DNA from: Bog-473 sp963707835 | GTDB taxonomy: Bacteria; Actinomycetota; Acidimicrobiia; Acidimicrobiales; RAAP-2 | Assembly (NCBI GenBank): GCA_963707835.1 | Contig: CAVPRI010000001.1 | Coordinates: 1,364,001-1,428,000, forward strand | DNA: 64,000 nucleotides | Direction of reading: 5' to 3' | Shown here: positions 53,613 to 62,624 of the stretch, piece by piece | How positions within the stretch are numbered: the stretch's first letter is position 1 | Layout: the number at the start of each line of letters is the position of its first letter | The notes under the pieces: model-generated | Database searches by the model: none | The model's input: only the letters and a program-made list of their open reading frames with translations | Told to the model about the DNA's origin: nothing | Program-made: the position numbers and the translations under genes

Positions 53613-55220
53613 GCGCCGCAGGCATGGCACCGGTCGGCGCATGCCCGTCGGTGCCCGGGACCCCCCCGGCGCCCCCGGGCGGGGGACCGTGGCCGGGGAC
53701 CACGAAGTCACTCTGGCGGACCAGCGCGAAGGCACAGACCATGCCCACGAAGGAGATGACCGCACCGATGTCCATCAGGTGGTTCAAGGTGGTGGAGAAG
53801 CCGATCTGGTAGGCGTCGAGCAGCGCGTGGCGTGCTCCGGGGGTGGGCAGCGCCCTGGCCACCTGTGAGACCTCTCCGGCCGCCATGGCGCTGCGCAGGG
53901 AGGTCCCGCCCTGGCGGAGGATTTCAGCGCCGGATGCCGTCTTGTTCAGTGCGGCCGAGGTGTGGTGCACGATCTGGCTCTGGAAGACGGCGCCGAGCAC
54001 TGCGATGCCCGTGGCGATGCCGACCTGACGGAAGGTGTTGTTGGCCCCCGAGGCCATGCCGCTGCGCTGGGGTTCGACCACCGAGACGGCTCCCGAGGCC
54101 AGCACCGGGTTCACCGTCCCGATACCCAGACCGCTGATCAGGAATCCCGGCAGTAGCACCGTCCACGACGAGTGGGGGTCGGTCGTACCCATGAGGAGGA
54201 GTCCGGCGGTCACCAGCAGCATGCCCACCCCGAGGAGCAGGCGCGAGTGGATCCGCACGGTGAGGCGCCCAGCGAAGAACGCCACGACGAAGGTGACCAG
54301 GGTGAGCGGGAGGAAACGGATGCCGGCCGCCAGCGGTCCAAAGCCGAGGTCGTCCTGGATGTACAAGGTGAGGTACAAGAACATGGCGAAGATGGACGAC
54401 GCCAGGGTGAATGCAACGACGGAGATCCCGTCGAAGGCCGGGATCCTGAACAGCCCCAGGTCGAGCATCGGATCGCCCGTGCGTGCCTCGTTGACGAAGA
54501 AGGCCACCATGAGCACGGCCGCGGCGATCAGGAGGCTCACGATCGTCGTGCTGCCCCAACCGAGGTCGTTGCCGCGCACCAGGGCGAAGACGAGGGCGAA
54601 GAGGCTGGCGGAGAAGGTCACGAAGCCAACCCAGTCGATCCGGCGGCTGCGGGGGTCCTTGGACTCTGCGATCTTGGCGAAGGTCACGGCAATGGCCACG
54701 ACGCCGATCGGGACATTGACGAAGAAGATCCACCGCCATCCGATGCCGCTCGTGATGGCCCCGCCGATCAGGGGGCCGATGGCTACGGCGCCGCCCACGA
54801 CGGCGCCGTAGATGCCGAACGCGGTCCGCGGTCTCGGCCCACGAACGCGCTGGCGATCAGGGCCAGAGAGGTGGCGAACATCACCGCACCGCCGACGCCC
54901 TGTACCGCCCGGGCCAGGTTGAGCATGAGCGGAGTGGTCGAGAACCCGCACACGAGGGAGGCGAGCGAGAAGACGGCCAGCCCGACGGCGAACACCTCGC
55001 GGCGCCCGTAGATGTCCCCGATCACGCCGGCGGTCAGCAGGAAGGCGGCCAGCGTGAGTGAGTACGCGTCGACCACCCACTGCAGGTCGGAGAAGCTCGA
55101 GTGCAACGACCGCTGGATGTCGGGCAAGGCCACGTTCACCACGGTGATGTCCAGCAGGAGCATGAACACCGCCGTGCACACGGCGATCAGGGTCCACCAC
55201 TTCCGTTCGAGTGCAGGCAC
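53605..55220 (-). CDS. DHA2/EmrB-type MFS multidrug transporter, frameshifted
   Basis: The N-terminal part reads ALERKWWTLIAVCTAVFMLL, LDITVVNVALPDIQRSLHSS and FLLTAGVIGDIYGRREVFAV: EmrB/QacA motifs, including LDxTVVNVALP of the first helix. From about 54825 the next frame continues TAFGIYGAVVGGAVAIGPLI and GWRWIFFVNVPIGVVAIAVT to the stop. One base at about 54820-54830 breaks the frame within an otherwise complete 14-helix drug/proton antiporter of about 538 residues. The GTG at 55220 is 8 nt after TACACT, a clear start. The gene diverges from the ABC-F gene. Confidence 0.9.
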
Positions 55221-55228
55221 TGGGCCGG

Positions 55229-55261
55229 AGTGTACCGACCGACCCCCCGGTTTCGTACAAT
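55229..55261. promoter_or_regulatory. Divergent -10 elements for the MFS exporter and the ABC-F gene
   Basis: On the minus strand TACACT (55234-55229) is 8 nt from the exporter GTG. On the plus strand TACAAT (55256-55261) is 5 nt from the ABC-F GTG. Only 46 bp separate the two coding regions, so efflux and ribosome protection would share one control region. Confidence 0.6.
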
Positions 55262-55266
55262 GAGAT

Positions 55267-56866
55267 GTGATCGTCGGATCCTCACTCACCATAGAGATCG
55301 GCGACCGCACGCTCCTGGCCGACGCCTCGTTCGTGGTCGGCGCCGGCGAGAAGGTGGGCCTGGTCGGGCGCAACGGGACCGGAAAGTCGTCGTTCATCTC
55401 GGTGCTGGTGGGCGAGCCGGCGCCTCAGCTGCGTCACCGGGGCAACGTCCGGCGTGCTGGGGTCGCTCGGGTACCTGCCCCAGTCGCCGGTGACCGGGGG
55501 CCTCGGCCTCGAGCCCACCGGTTTCTCCCATGTGCTGTCCGCCCGCGGCCTCGACGTGCTCGACGACGCTCTCGGGACGGCCCGCCGCGCCATGGCCGAG
55601 GATCCGACCACCGAGCGGATCGAGCTCTTCACCGATCTCCAGGAGCAGTTCCAGTCCAACGGCGGCTACGAGGCCGAGGCCGTGATGGCCCGTCTGGCCG
55701 ATGGCCTGGGGCTCCGCCAGGAGCTCCTGCTCGAGCCGATCGACGACCTCTCGGGAGGGCAGCGACGCCGGGTCGACCTGATGCGGGTGCTCTTCGGACG
55801 GCCCGACCTGATGATCCTCGACGAGCCGACCAACCACCTCGACCGCTCGGCCAAGCGCTGGCTGCTCGACGAACTCGCCCGCTTCGACGGTGCCCTGCTC
55901 GTGGTGAGCCACGATCTGAAGCTCCTCGACCACGCCATCACCAAGGTCCTGCACATCGCCCACCAGCGCCTGAGCGAGTGGAAGGGCAACTACTCCCGGT
56001 TCATGGCCCAGCTCGAGGCCGACCAGACTCAGCGCGAGCGCGCCGCCCAGCAGGAACAGCGCGAGATCGCGCGACTCTCGACACTGGCCGACTCGATGCG
56101 TGGCAGCACCGAGAAGCGGGCCCGCAAGGCCAAGGCGCTGGATCGGCGGGTCGGGCGCCTCGAGGCCACGCGCACCCAGGTCGACCGGCGCGAGCGCGCC
56201 AGCGCCTTCCGACTGCCGGATCCCCCTCGCTCCGGCGCGGTCGCCCTCGGGGTGGGGAAGCTGGCCGTGGCCTACGGGGGTAACGAGGTCCTTTCCGAGG
56301 TGACGTTCCAGGTGGGCCGAGGCGACCACGTGGTGATCATCGGGCGTAACGGGGCGGGCAAGTCCTCGCTGCTGCGCTGCCTGGCCGGGGTGCAGGTGCC
56401 CAACAACGGCGCGGCGGAGCCCGGGCTCAACGTGCGGATCGGGTACTTCGCGGAGGAGCACGAGCAGATCGATCCGGGTCGCCGTGCTCTCGACAACGTG
56501 AGTGACGCCGTGCTCAAGGCCGAGAAGGACCGACGTGCGCTCCTCGGCTCGTTCGGGCTTCCGTCCAAGGCAGCCGACCAGCTGCCGACGACGCTCTCGG
56601 GAGGTGAGCGGGCCAAGCTGGGGTTGGCCATGCTCTCGGCCGGTGAGGCGAACGTGCTCCTCCTCGACGAGCCGACGAACAACCTCGACCCGTCTTCGAT
56701 CGATGCAGTCGGAGCGATGCTCGGCGACTGGCCCGGGACGGTCGTCGCCGTGAGCCACGAGCGCCGTTTCGTCGAGGCGCTGAAACCGACTCACTGTCTG
56801 CGACTCCCCGAGGAACACTTCACGCACTGGCGCGACGAGTATCTCGACGACGTCGAGATGCGCTGA
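55267..56866 (+). CDS. ABC-F family ATPase, frameshifted near residue 60
   Basis: The N-terminal frame starts (M)IVGSSLTIEIGDRTLLADAS and has Walker A VGLVGRNGTGKSSFISVLVG. At about 55450 the next frame takes over with LGSLGYLPQSP. It then has DLSGGQRRRVDLMRVLFGRP (signature), LMILDEPTNHLDRSAKRWLL (Walker B), a charged linker of 80 residues, the second Walker A IIGRNGAGKSSLLRCLAGVQ and TTLSGGERAKLGLAMLSAGE. No membrane spans: this is the ABC-F group, which acts on ribosomes (translation factors and antibiotic resistance). Corrected length is about 532. The frame break is one base. Confidence 0.9.
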
Positions 56867-56974
56867 TCCCCTCGCCCCGAGGTTGGGGCGGCGGCCGGAG
56901 CTGTGGCAACCTTGCCCGGTCAACGACAGGGCAGGAGCGCCACCGGAGTGGTGCCGGACAGAGGGGAGAACGAG

Positions 56975-57457
56975 ATGGCGATCGGGGTCGGCGACCGTGT
57001 GCCGGACGTCAAGGTGTACACATTCGGGCAGAGTGGCCCGGCGGCGACCACCACTGGGGAACTGCTCGGCCAAGGCAAGGTGGTTCTCTTCGCCGTTCCC
57101 GGCGCGTTCACGCCGACGTGTTCCGATCACCATCTGCCCGGATTCGTCCTGCGGGCCGAGGAGTTGCACGCCAAGGGAGTCGACCGCGTGGTGTGCATGG
57201 CGGTGAACGACGCGTACGTCATGGGGGCGTGGGCCAAGGACCGGGAGGTCGGTGACGCAGTGGTGATGCTCGCCGACGGCAGCGGTGACTTCACCCGGGC
57301 CCTGGGCCTCGAGCTCGACGGCACCGGCTTCGGGCTCGGCGTCAGGTCCCAACGCTTTGCCGCGGTGATCGAGGACGGGGTGGTCAGCTGGCTGGCCGTC
57401 GAGAGCAACCCCGGTCTCGACGTGAGCTCCGCCGAAGGCGTCCTGGCCGCGCTCTGA
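56975..57457 (+). CDS. Peroxiredoxin (Prx5/AhpE-like, PGAFTPTCS type)
   Basis: The 160-residue protein reduces peroxides through a peroxidatic cysteine in VVLFAVPGAFTPTCSDHHLP, the Prx5-type active site; VVCMAVNDAYVMGAWAKDRE follows, as in the family. A second cysteine, at VVCMAV, may or may not serve as resolving residue. It starts at the ATG with AGGGGAG 7 nt upstream. The 108-bp gap before it has no other gene. A cytosolic antioxidant role is expected. Confidence 0.92.
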   Translation: MAIGVGDRVPDVKVYTFGQSGPAATTTGELLGQGKVVLFAVPGAFTPTCSDHHLPGFVLRAEELHAKGVDRVVCMAVNDAYVMGAWAKDREVGDAVVMLADGSGDFTRALGLELDGTGFGLGVRSQRFAAVIEDGVVSWLAVESNPGLDVSSAEGVLAAL

Positions 57458-57495
57458 GGGAGGCACGTCCGTCAGGCCAATCGGCCCGGACCTGT

Positions 57496-57510
57496 CGTGG
57501 GGAGCCCACG
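57496..57510. terminator. Short hairpin after the peroxiredoxin gene
   Basis: CGTGGG and CCCACG form a 6-bp stem with a 3-nt loop, 39 nt after the peroxiredoxin stop. There is no T-run, so at best it is a weak actinobacterial-style terminator. Confidence 0.25.
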
Positions 57511-57618
57511 GGAGTACGGTCGGTCGGCGAATGTAAGAACGGGCGGAGGCCCGGGGACCGGAGCATTCGGCGAACCGGTACCGATCGAACCAGAGCACCG
57601 AGAGTATGAGGAGCACCA

Positions 57619-58518
57619 ATGCTGACGAAGCCCGTCATCGACGTTGATCCCGATCTGCTGCGCCGCAGCGCCGAGGCGCAGCTGCACGCGGCGAGCGAGG
57701 GTTGGAACCACGTCAAGCTCGAAGAGACGGGGCACGTCCCGACCATCCTCGGAACGTTGGTCCCTCAGGGCCCTTGGGCCTGGGCCATCATGGCGATCCC
57801 CCAGCCGGACGGCAGCATCCTCATGCCGGTGCACACCACCTTCGAGGGTATCGAGGAGATGTACAAGATGATCCGCGGGCATTCCGACGTCCTGGGTGCG
57901 GATCCGGTCATCGAGGTCCGGGGCGAGTGGTACTCGATGCACGAGGACGTGGCAACGAGCAGGCAGAAGTCCGATGGCGAGATCAGCGAGCGGGAGATGG
58001 TGCTCGTGCTGCCCGTCACGAACGGTCCGGGGATCACCGGGGAGCTGGCGTGGGTGCGGATGGACCGCACCTTGCTCGGGACCGACCTGCCCGTGGCCGA
58101 GCCCAAGGGGCCCCGCGAGATCCGCCGTCACCTGCTCGGGCTGCACAACCAGATGATCGAGGCGTTACGGACCAGCGATGCCGATGCCCTGGCCGCGCTG
58201 TTCAGCCCCGGGTGCAAGCTGGCCATACGCGACTACGTGGAAGACACAGGCACCATCACTGGCATCGATCGTCCCGAGGGGGTCCGCGAGCACTACCGGG
58301 CGTTCTTCGAGCTCTACGACGTGCAGTCGGTGGAGGTGCTCCAGCGCGTGGTGCAGGAGTGGTACCTGTTCTCCGAGCTGCGGATCGAAGTGGTGGCGCG
58401 TTCGGGCCCGGACCAGGGGAGCAGGCTCGCCTTCCACACGGCGTCCATCCTGGTGCCCGGCAAGGAGGACCGGTTCATCGTCCAGATCGGGCACGGGACC
58501 GATCTGGCCCGTCTCTAG
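57619..58518 (+). CDS. NTF2-like (SnoaL) domain protein
   Basis: The 299-residue protein has two halves. The first (to about 160) contains GWNHVKLEETGHVPTILGTL and GEWYSMHEDVATSRQKSDGE, with no family I can name, though it may be a diverged NTF2-like domain. The second, from IRRHLLGLHNQMIEALRTSD, has the SnoaL pattern with AALFSPGCKLAIRDYVEDTG and GVREHYRAFFELYDVQSVEV. Such proteins are often isomerases, dehydratases or binding proteins in catabolic clusters. AGGAG precedes the ATG by 5 nt. It converges on the amidohydrolase by 18 bp, which may be related in pathway. Confidence 0.7.
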   Translation: MLTKPVIDVDPDLLRRSAEAQLHAASEGWNHVKLEETGHVPTILGTLVPQGPWAWAIMAIPQPDGSILMPVHTTFEGIEEMYKMIRGHSDVLGADPVIEVRGEWYSMHEDVATSRQKSDGEISEREMVLVLPVTNGPGITGELAWVRMDRTLLGTDLPVAEPKGPREIRRHLLGLHNQMIEALRTSDADALAALFSPGCKLAIRDYVEDTGTITGIDRPEGVREHYRAFFELYDVQSVEVLQRVVQEWYLFSELRIEVVARSGPDQGSRLAFHTASILVPGKEDRFIVQIGHGTDLARL

Positions 58519-58536
58519 GGCCCTGGCAGCCCGACG

Positions 58537-59892
58537 TCAGCCCCCGACCCTGGCGAGGTCGTCCGTCAGCATCGGGGCTATCTCGGGGATCCGCGCGTCG
58601 CCCTCGGCCGGGCGGAGGTAGCCGCCGCGGCCATCGAAGATCGCCAGGAGCTCCGGATCGACGGTGAAGTCGCCGGCGACATCCTGCACCGTGGGGCCGA
58701 TCTTCTCGGCGACGGTCGCCAGCACCTCACGGTCGAGCCCGAGGAACCGGATGGCGTTCTCACCGAGCATCGCACGAAGCTCGTTCTCCGGTACGCCGGC
58801 GAACGCATCGCGCAACCAGTCGGGCGTATTCGGCCACGTGCCCTCCGGGTGGGGGTAGTCACGGCCGAACGAGATGGTCTCGACCCCGATCTCGTGGCGC
58901 ATCGCCACCTCGGCCTTGTGGACGAACGACGCCCCGGCGAGGCAGTTCTGGTGCCAATACTCGGTCGGGCGGAGCTGCGCAGGGATCTCGGCGCGGTGCT
59001 CGTCGAACAGTGCATCGAGGTACGCCAGGTTCGAGGGGATCCAGTCCAGCCGGATCTCCGTCATGACCAGCTTCAGCTTGGGATGCCGGTCGAACACCCC
59101 GCCGTACATCATCTGCCACATCGGGCGGCGCGCCTTGATGTCGGAGAAGAACTCCTGGGTGAACACGTCAGACGTGAGGCGCATCACGAGGTCCATGTCG
59201 GTGCCGCCTGCTTCCTTGACCTCACGGTTCACCCGGTCGAGCTTCTCGTAGAGGTATCCCTGTTCGAAGCCGTAGCCGGCGTGCACGACGATGGCCATGC
59301 CAAGGGCCTCGCATTCGGCCCACAGGGGCTCCCAGTAGGGGTCGAACAGCGGCGGCATGTTCGGATGGGTGAGGAACCCGGGGGCAAAGGTGCCCGTGAA
59401 GCCCCGGTCGGCCAGCCAGCCCACTTCGGCCAGCGTGGCGTCCAGGTCCGAGCACGAACCGATGGCACCGATGAGGAGCAGGCGGTCGGACGACCCGAAG
59501 GTGTCGTGGGCCCAGCGGTTATAGGCCCGCACCCCGGCGTCCCATACGTCGAAGGACCAGGCGCTGTTCGTCACGTTGTGGGCCAGGTCACCGACCCGCG
59601 CATCGCCGTGGTAGACGAGCTCGGCCGCGATGCCCTCACGATCCATCTGCTCGAGGCGCACGTCGCGGTCGAAGACGCCCCGGTACCCACCCGACTCGGA
59701 GAAGTGGTCATCGGCGATCTCAGGCCGGGCCATGATCATCTTGCTGAGCGGCACGACCGAACCTGAGTAGAGATCGCTCTCGTACTGGATCTGCGGAAGG
59801 TGCTCGTGGTAGCGCTTCTCGAAGTACTCGGTCCATTTTTCCGACGGCATTGCCGCATGCGAATCGGACGACACGATGATCAGCTTTTCCAT
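58537..59892 (-). CDS. Amidohydrolase 2-family metal-dependent hydrolase
   Basis: The 451-residue protein begins MEKLIIVSSDSHAAMPSEKW, where DSH is the first metal-binding motif, and has GMAIVVHAGYGFEQ (second His), KLKLVMTEIRLDWIPSNLAY and VETISFGRDYPHPEGTWPNT (final Asp and following PHPE). This is the amidohydrolase 2 family (decarboxylases and hydrolases of aromatic acids). GGGAGGAG is 6 nt before the ATG. The promoter region is AT-rich for this genome (AAGGTTGAGTTTTCACTTA upstream of the SD). Confidence 0.88.
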   Translation of the reverse strand: MEKLIIVSSDSHAAMPSEKWTEYFEKRYHEHLPQIQYESDLYSGSVVPLSKMIMARPEIADDHFSESGGYRGVFDRDVRLEQMDREGIAAELVYHGDARVGDLAHNVTNSAWSFDVWDAGVRAYNRWAHDTFGSSDRLLLIGAIGSCSDLDATLAEVGWLADRGFTGTFAPGFLTHPNMPPLFDPYWEPLWAECEALGMAIVVHAGYGFEQGYLYEKLDRVNREVKEAGGTDMDLVMRLTSDVFTQEFFSDIKARRPMWQMMYGGVFDRHPKLKLVMTEIRLDWIPSNLAYLDALFDEHRAEIPAQLRPTEYWHQNCLAGASFVHKAEVAMRHEIGVETISFGRDYPHPEGTWPNTPDWLRDAFAGVPENELRAMLGENAIRFLGLDREVLATVAEKIGPTVQDVAGDFTVDPELLAIFDGRGGYLRPAEGDARIPEIAPMLTDDLARVGG

Positions 59893-60194
59893 CGTCGGCT
59901 CCTCCCACCCCTAAGTGAAAACTCAACCTTAAATCTAGGTCGCGCTGTCAAGACAGGCAACCAACCACGCGAGACGCCGTATACGGCGGTCCGGCCTCGC
60001 TTCCCGGACGACTGAGGGCGTCCACCCGCGGCCCGGGCCATGGCCTCGGCATACGCCACGATTGCTTGGCGGGCAAGTGGGCCACGACGACCAAAGCACC
60101 GTCGCCAGCCGGGAATCCGCACCGTGCTGATCATGGTGGATCCGTGCGCCGCCGGGCGTGGACGATAAACGCCGAGAGCGTCCGGCTCGCGATA
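59893..60194. other. Divergent intergenic region with a CGTATACG palindrome
   Basis: About 300 bp between the amidohydrolase and the membrane protein at 60195. The left side holds the SD and an AT-rich leader of the amidohydrolase, with TTGACA on the minus strand (59951-59946) as a possible -35. The 14-bp palindrome at 59975-59988 lies about 85 bp upstream of the amidohydrolase start. No gene or RNA was found. Confidence 0.45.
59975..59988. repeat. Isolated 14-bp palindrome with the CGTATACG core
   Basis: CGCCGTATACGGCG is a perfect palindrome that shares CCGTATACG with the 33200 array and CGTATACGG with the thiL array. It occurs once here and not as a tandem. Confidence 0.85.
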
Positions 60195-61244
60195 ATGGAT
60201 CGGATTACCGTGCGCCACGCAAAGCTCAGGGTCCGACTCCCGGTGGACGCCGAAGGTGAGCTCACCGACTCACCGGGTTGGCTCCGCTCCGCCTTCGTCG
60301 CTCTGCTCGTACTCACCGCACTCGAGGCACTCGACGAGTTCGGCTGGATCGGCGGACCATCCGTGATCTATCAGCGCGTCATCCATGATTCGGTGATTGC
60401 GGCGGCCGCCGTGCTCATCATGGTCCGCGCCGCCCTCGAGCCCATCGCTCGGCGCGCCTGGCTGGCGTTCGGATGTGCCACGGCTGTCTGGTGCATCGGC
60501 ACCGTCTCGTGGAGCATCGCGTACGGAAGCCGGCCGGAGGCCCCCTACCCGACGTTTGCCGATGTCTTGTGGCTCCTCTGGTATCCCTTGACCGCGACGG
60601 GCATGGCGCTGCTCATCCGTGTCCGGTTCCGACGGTTCGATATCCATCGCTGGATGGACGGGATCGCGGTGGCCCTCATCGTGCTGGTGGCTGGATTCGC
60701 CCTGGTCGTCCAGCCTCTGGCTGAGCGGTCCACCCACGACTGGCTCGCCACGGCGGTCGATTTCAGCTACCCAGTCCTCGATCTCCTGCTCATCGGGGCG
60801 CTCCTGGGTGTCTACGGGCTGTTGGGTTGGAGACCCGACGCCATGTGGGTCTTCGTCGGGTTGGGAATCCTGGCATCGACATCCGCGGATGCCGCCTTCG
60901 CCGTCCAGCAGGCCCGAGGAGTGGCTGCGAACGGTCATTACGACTTCGTCTGGAGCATTGGGGCGCTCTTCATCGCGTACGCGGCGTGGGTCCGAGCTCC
61001 GAGCGTGCACCCCGAGGAACTCCGAGTCACGGGGATGCGCGCCATCGCCCTGGCCCTGATCGCCCAAGCCATCGCCATTGCAATCCAACTCGTCGCACTC
61101 TTCAAGGAGATAGGGAAGAGTGAGCGAGTCGTGACCGCCGTGGTGCTGGTGGTTGCGTCGATCCAGATTGTCCTGAACCGACCGCGAGCTGGTGCCGGTC
61201 AAGCCTCCGTGACCATCGCCGATGCCAGCTCGGATCCCCCTTGA
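60195..61244 (+). CDS. Polytopic membrane protein resembling GGDEF/EAL sensor domains
   Basis: The 349-residue protein has about nine hydrophobic segments (for example AFVALLVLTALEALDEFGWI, LIVLVAGFALVVQPLA, LLLIGALLGVYGLLGW and VVTAVVLVVASIQIVLN). A motif YPTFADVLWLLWYPLTATGM resembles the membrane sensor domains that precede GGDEF/EAL modules in many Acidimicrobiia. No GGDEF, EAL or kinase domain follows; the protein ends 27 residues after the last helix. Function unknown. The ATG at 60195 lies within a GATAATG sequence; a GTG 15 nt later is also possible. Confidence 0.6.
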   Translation: MDRITVRHAKLRVRLPVDAEGELTDSPGWLRSAFVALLVLTALEALDEFGWIGGPSVIYQRVIHDSVIAAAAVLIMVRAALEPIARRAWLAFGCATAVWCIGTVSWSIAYGSRPEAPYPTFADVLWLLWYPLTATGMALLIRVRFRRFDIHRWMDGIAVALIVLVAGFALVVQPLAERSTHDWLATAVDFSYPVLDLLLIGALLGVYGLLGWRPDAMWVFVGLGILASTSADAAFAVQQARGVAANGHYDFVWSIGALFIAYAAWVRAPSVHPEELRVTGMRAIALALIAQAIAIAIQLVALFKEIGKSERVVTAVVLVVASIQIVLNRPRAGAGQASVTIADASSDPP

Positions 61245-61280
61245 CGCCGCCGTGATCGATGTTATCTTGAAGTAAAGATA
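61241..61280 (+). promoter_or_regulatory. Promoter with an overlapping MarR-type operator
   Basis: TTGACG (61241-61246), 16 nt, then TATCTT (61263-61268) form a -35/-10 pair. The sequence TATCTTGAAGTAAAGATA (61263-61280) is an imperfect inverted repeat with perfect outer halves TATCTT/AAGATA, close to known MarR-family operators. It covers the -10, so binding would block RNA polymerase. A MarR gene is the second gene downstream. The -35 overlaps the TGA of the upstream gene. Confidence 0.7.
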
Positions 61281-61321
61281 CTGGTCCTCAAGAGGGTGGA
61301 CCGGGGAGAGAGAGGTGGCAA

Positions 61322-61597
61322 ATGGCACAGGCAACACTCCTGGTCCGGCACGAGGTCGAGGACTATGCGGCATGGCACGCCGTCTACGAGAGCGTGGCCG
61401 GGCTGCGCCACGACCACGGGTGCACCGATGCCGAGGTGCTCATCGACCCGGGTGACAAGAACGACGTGTACGTCTTGCACCGGTTCCCGACGGTGGAGCA
61501 GGCACAAGCGTTTGCCGGCAGCAGTGAGCTGCGCGAGGCCATGGGCCGCGCCGGGGTCAAGGGGGCGCCTCGGATCGAGATCGCCGTGGAGGCATGA
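61322..61597 (+). CDS. Antibiotic biosynthesis monooxygenase-like (dimeric alpha/beta barrel) protein
   Basis: The 91-residue protein reads ATLLVRHEVEDYAAWHAVYE, GCTDAEVLIDPGDKNDVYVL and FPTVEQAQAFAGSSELREAM. The pattern, with an initial strand, DYAAW, and a C-terminal -- SSELREAM-RAGV-G-P -- is that of the ABM/DUF1330-like dimeric ferredoxin-fold proteins. Catalysis is uncertain. AGAGAGG is 6 nt before the ATG. It lies first in the MarR-controlled unit, so it probably responds to a phenolic, quinone or other small ligand. Confidence 0.7.
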   Translation: MAQATLLVRHEVEDYAAWHAVYESVAGLRHDHGCTDAEVLIDPGDKNDVYVLHRFPTVEQAQAFAGSSELREAMGRAGVKGAPRIEIAVEA

Positions 61598-61623
61598 TCT
61601 GAGTCCGTCGTCGCGAAACGGAG

Positions 61624-61651
61624 GAGGTGGCGCCCGCGAGGGCGCCACCTC
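61624..61651. promoter_or_regulatory. Perfect 12-bp inverted repeat between the monooxygenase-like gene and marR
   Basis: GAGGTGGCGCCC (61624-61635) and GGGCGCCACCTC (61640-61651) form a perfect 12-bp stem with the 4-nt loop GCGA. It lies 26 nt after one stop and 16 nt before the GTG chosen for marR. No T-run follows, so it may be an attenuator or RNA processing element rather than a Rho-independent terminator. Confidence 0.6.
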
Positions 61652-61667
61652 GGTCGATCCACCCGAG

Positions 61668-62186
61668 GTGGCGGCATTCGAGAAGGAATTTCCCGGCGCG
61701 TCGTGGCTCTCCGCCCAGGTGTTCCGGAGCCTCGAAGTGGGCGGGAGCCAGGCCGAGGCGCTGATTGCCTCGGTGGCGCGTCGTCATGGACTGTCGCACG
61801 CGGCACTGAATGCCCTCGCCGTCATCGAGGGAAATGGAGGTCCGATCACGGCTGGTGCGGTCGGTGCCCAGATGCACATCACCAGTGGAAGCATGACCAG
61901 CCTGCTCGACACACTGGAGCGCAACGGGTACATACAGCGACTCACGGATCCCGGCGACCGTCGCCGGGTCCTGGCGGAGATCACGCCAGAAGGTCAATCC
62001 GTCCTCGATCGCTTGTTGCCCGAAGTCGTCCAAACGACCAGCGCGGTCATGGCCGGATTCGACGACGCCGAGCTTCACGGCTTCTTGGGGACCCTGAGTC
62101 GCATCCGTGATGCGATCGAGACCGCCCCGGGCGACTTGGCACGCCCAGCGTCTCGTCGGAGACCTCGCCGCTTGAAGCGTTCGTGA
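61668..62186 (+). CDS. MarR-family transcriptional regulator
   Basis: The 172-residue protein has the MarR winged helix: ARRHGLSHAALNALAVIEGN, GAVGAQMHITSGSMTSLLDT, LERNGYIQRLTDPGDRRRVL (wing, DxRRxL) and ITPEGQSVLDRLLPEVV. The C-terminal tail is basic (RPASRRRPRRLKRS). The start is not certain: GTG at 61668 fits homology; the frame is open upstream to 61296 but overlaps the preceding gene. It probably represses the operator at 61263-61280. It ends close to a convergent minus-strand gene. Confidence 0.88.
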   Translation: MAAFEKEFPGASWLSAQVFRSLEVGGSQAEALIASVARRHGLSHAALNALAVIEGNGGPITAGAVGAQMHITSGSMTSLLDTLERNGYIQRLTDPGDRRRVLAEITPEGQSVLDRLLPEVVQTTSAVMAGFDDAELHGFLGTLSRIRDAIETAPGDLARPASRRRPRRLKRS

Positions 62187-62202
62187 AGAGCCGTTCTTCC
62201 CC

Positions 62203-62569
62203 TTAGCTCGAGAGCTCGCACGCTGGATCGTCCCGCTGCATCTCGGTCGATCCGAGGAAGTTCGAGACCCTCAGAAATTGCCTCCGGCTCATCACGTCAG
62301 GTCCAACCTCGAGCCCATCGTCTGCACTGATGGCGGGAATCACCGTGACGTCGAAGGTGTCTCCCCAGGTGAGCTGGATCTCCATGAGCGGGGCGAACTC
62401 GTCGGTCCGAAAGATGGAGACGACTGCCGGGTCCTCAGCGGTCGGCCAGTACTCGGCGACGAGCTGCAGGCCTTCGGGGTACCGCCAGCCGGCACGGCGT
62501 ATGAGGGCTGCGTCGCGCTCGGTCTCGCGTGAGTCCTTGCTTCCACCGGAGCAACATGACGTAGTCCAT
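62203..62569 (-). pseudogene. DUF3303-like small protein, frameshifted
   Basis: The ATG at 62569, preceded by GGAGG and AGGAAG, opens MDYVMLLRWKQGLTRD. The next frame then continues ETERDAALIRRAGWRYPEGL, QLVAEYWPTAEDPAVVSIFR and PLMEIQLTWGDTFDVTVIPA to the stop at 62203. Together this gives a DUF3303-like protein of about 122 residues (family pattern: M-Y-M--RWK-G, then P-G---L-E-W). The break is one base at about 62528-62540. Function is unknown in this family. It converges on marR with 16 bp between stops. Confidence 0.65.
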
Positions 62570-62624
62570 TTCTTCCTGCCTCCGTCGTGAGGTGATCGAA
62601 AGTGTCCAGCTCCCATTCGCTGCC

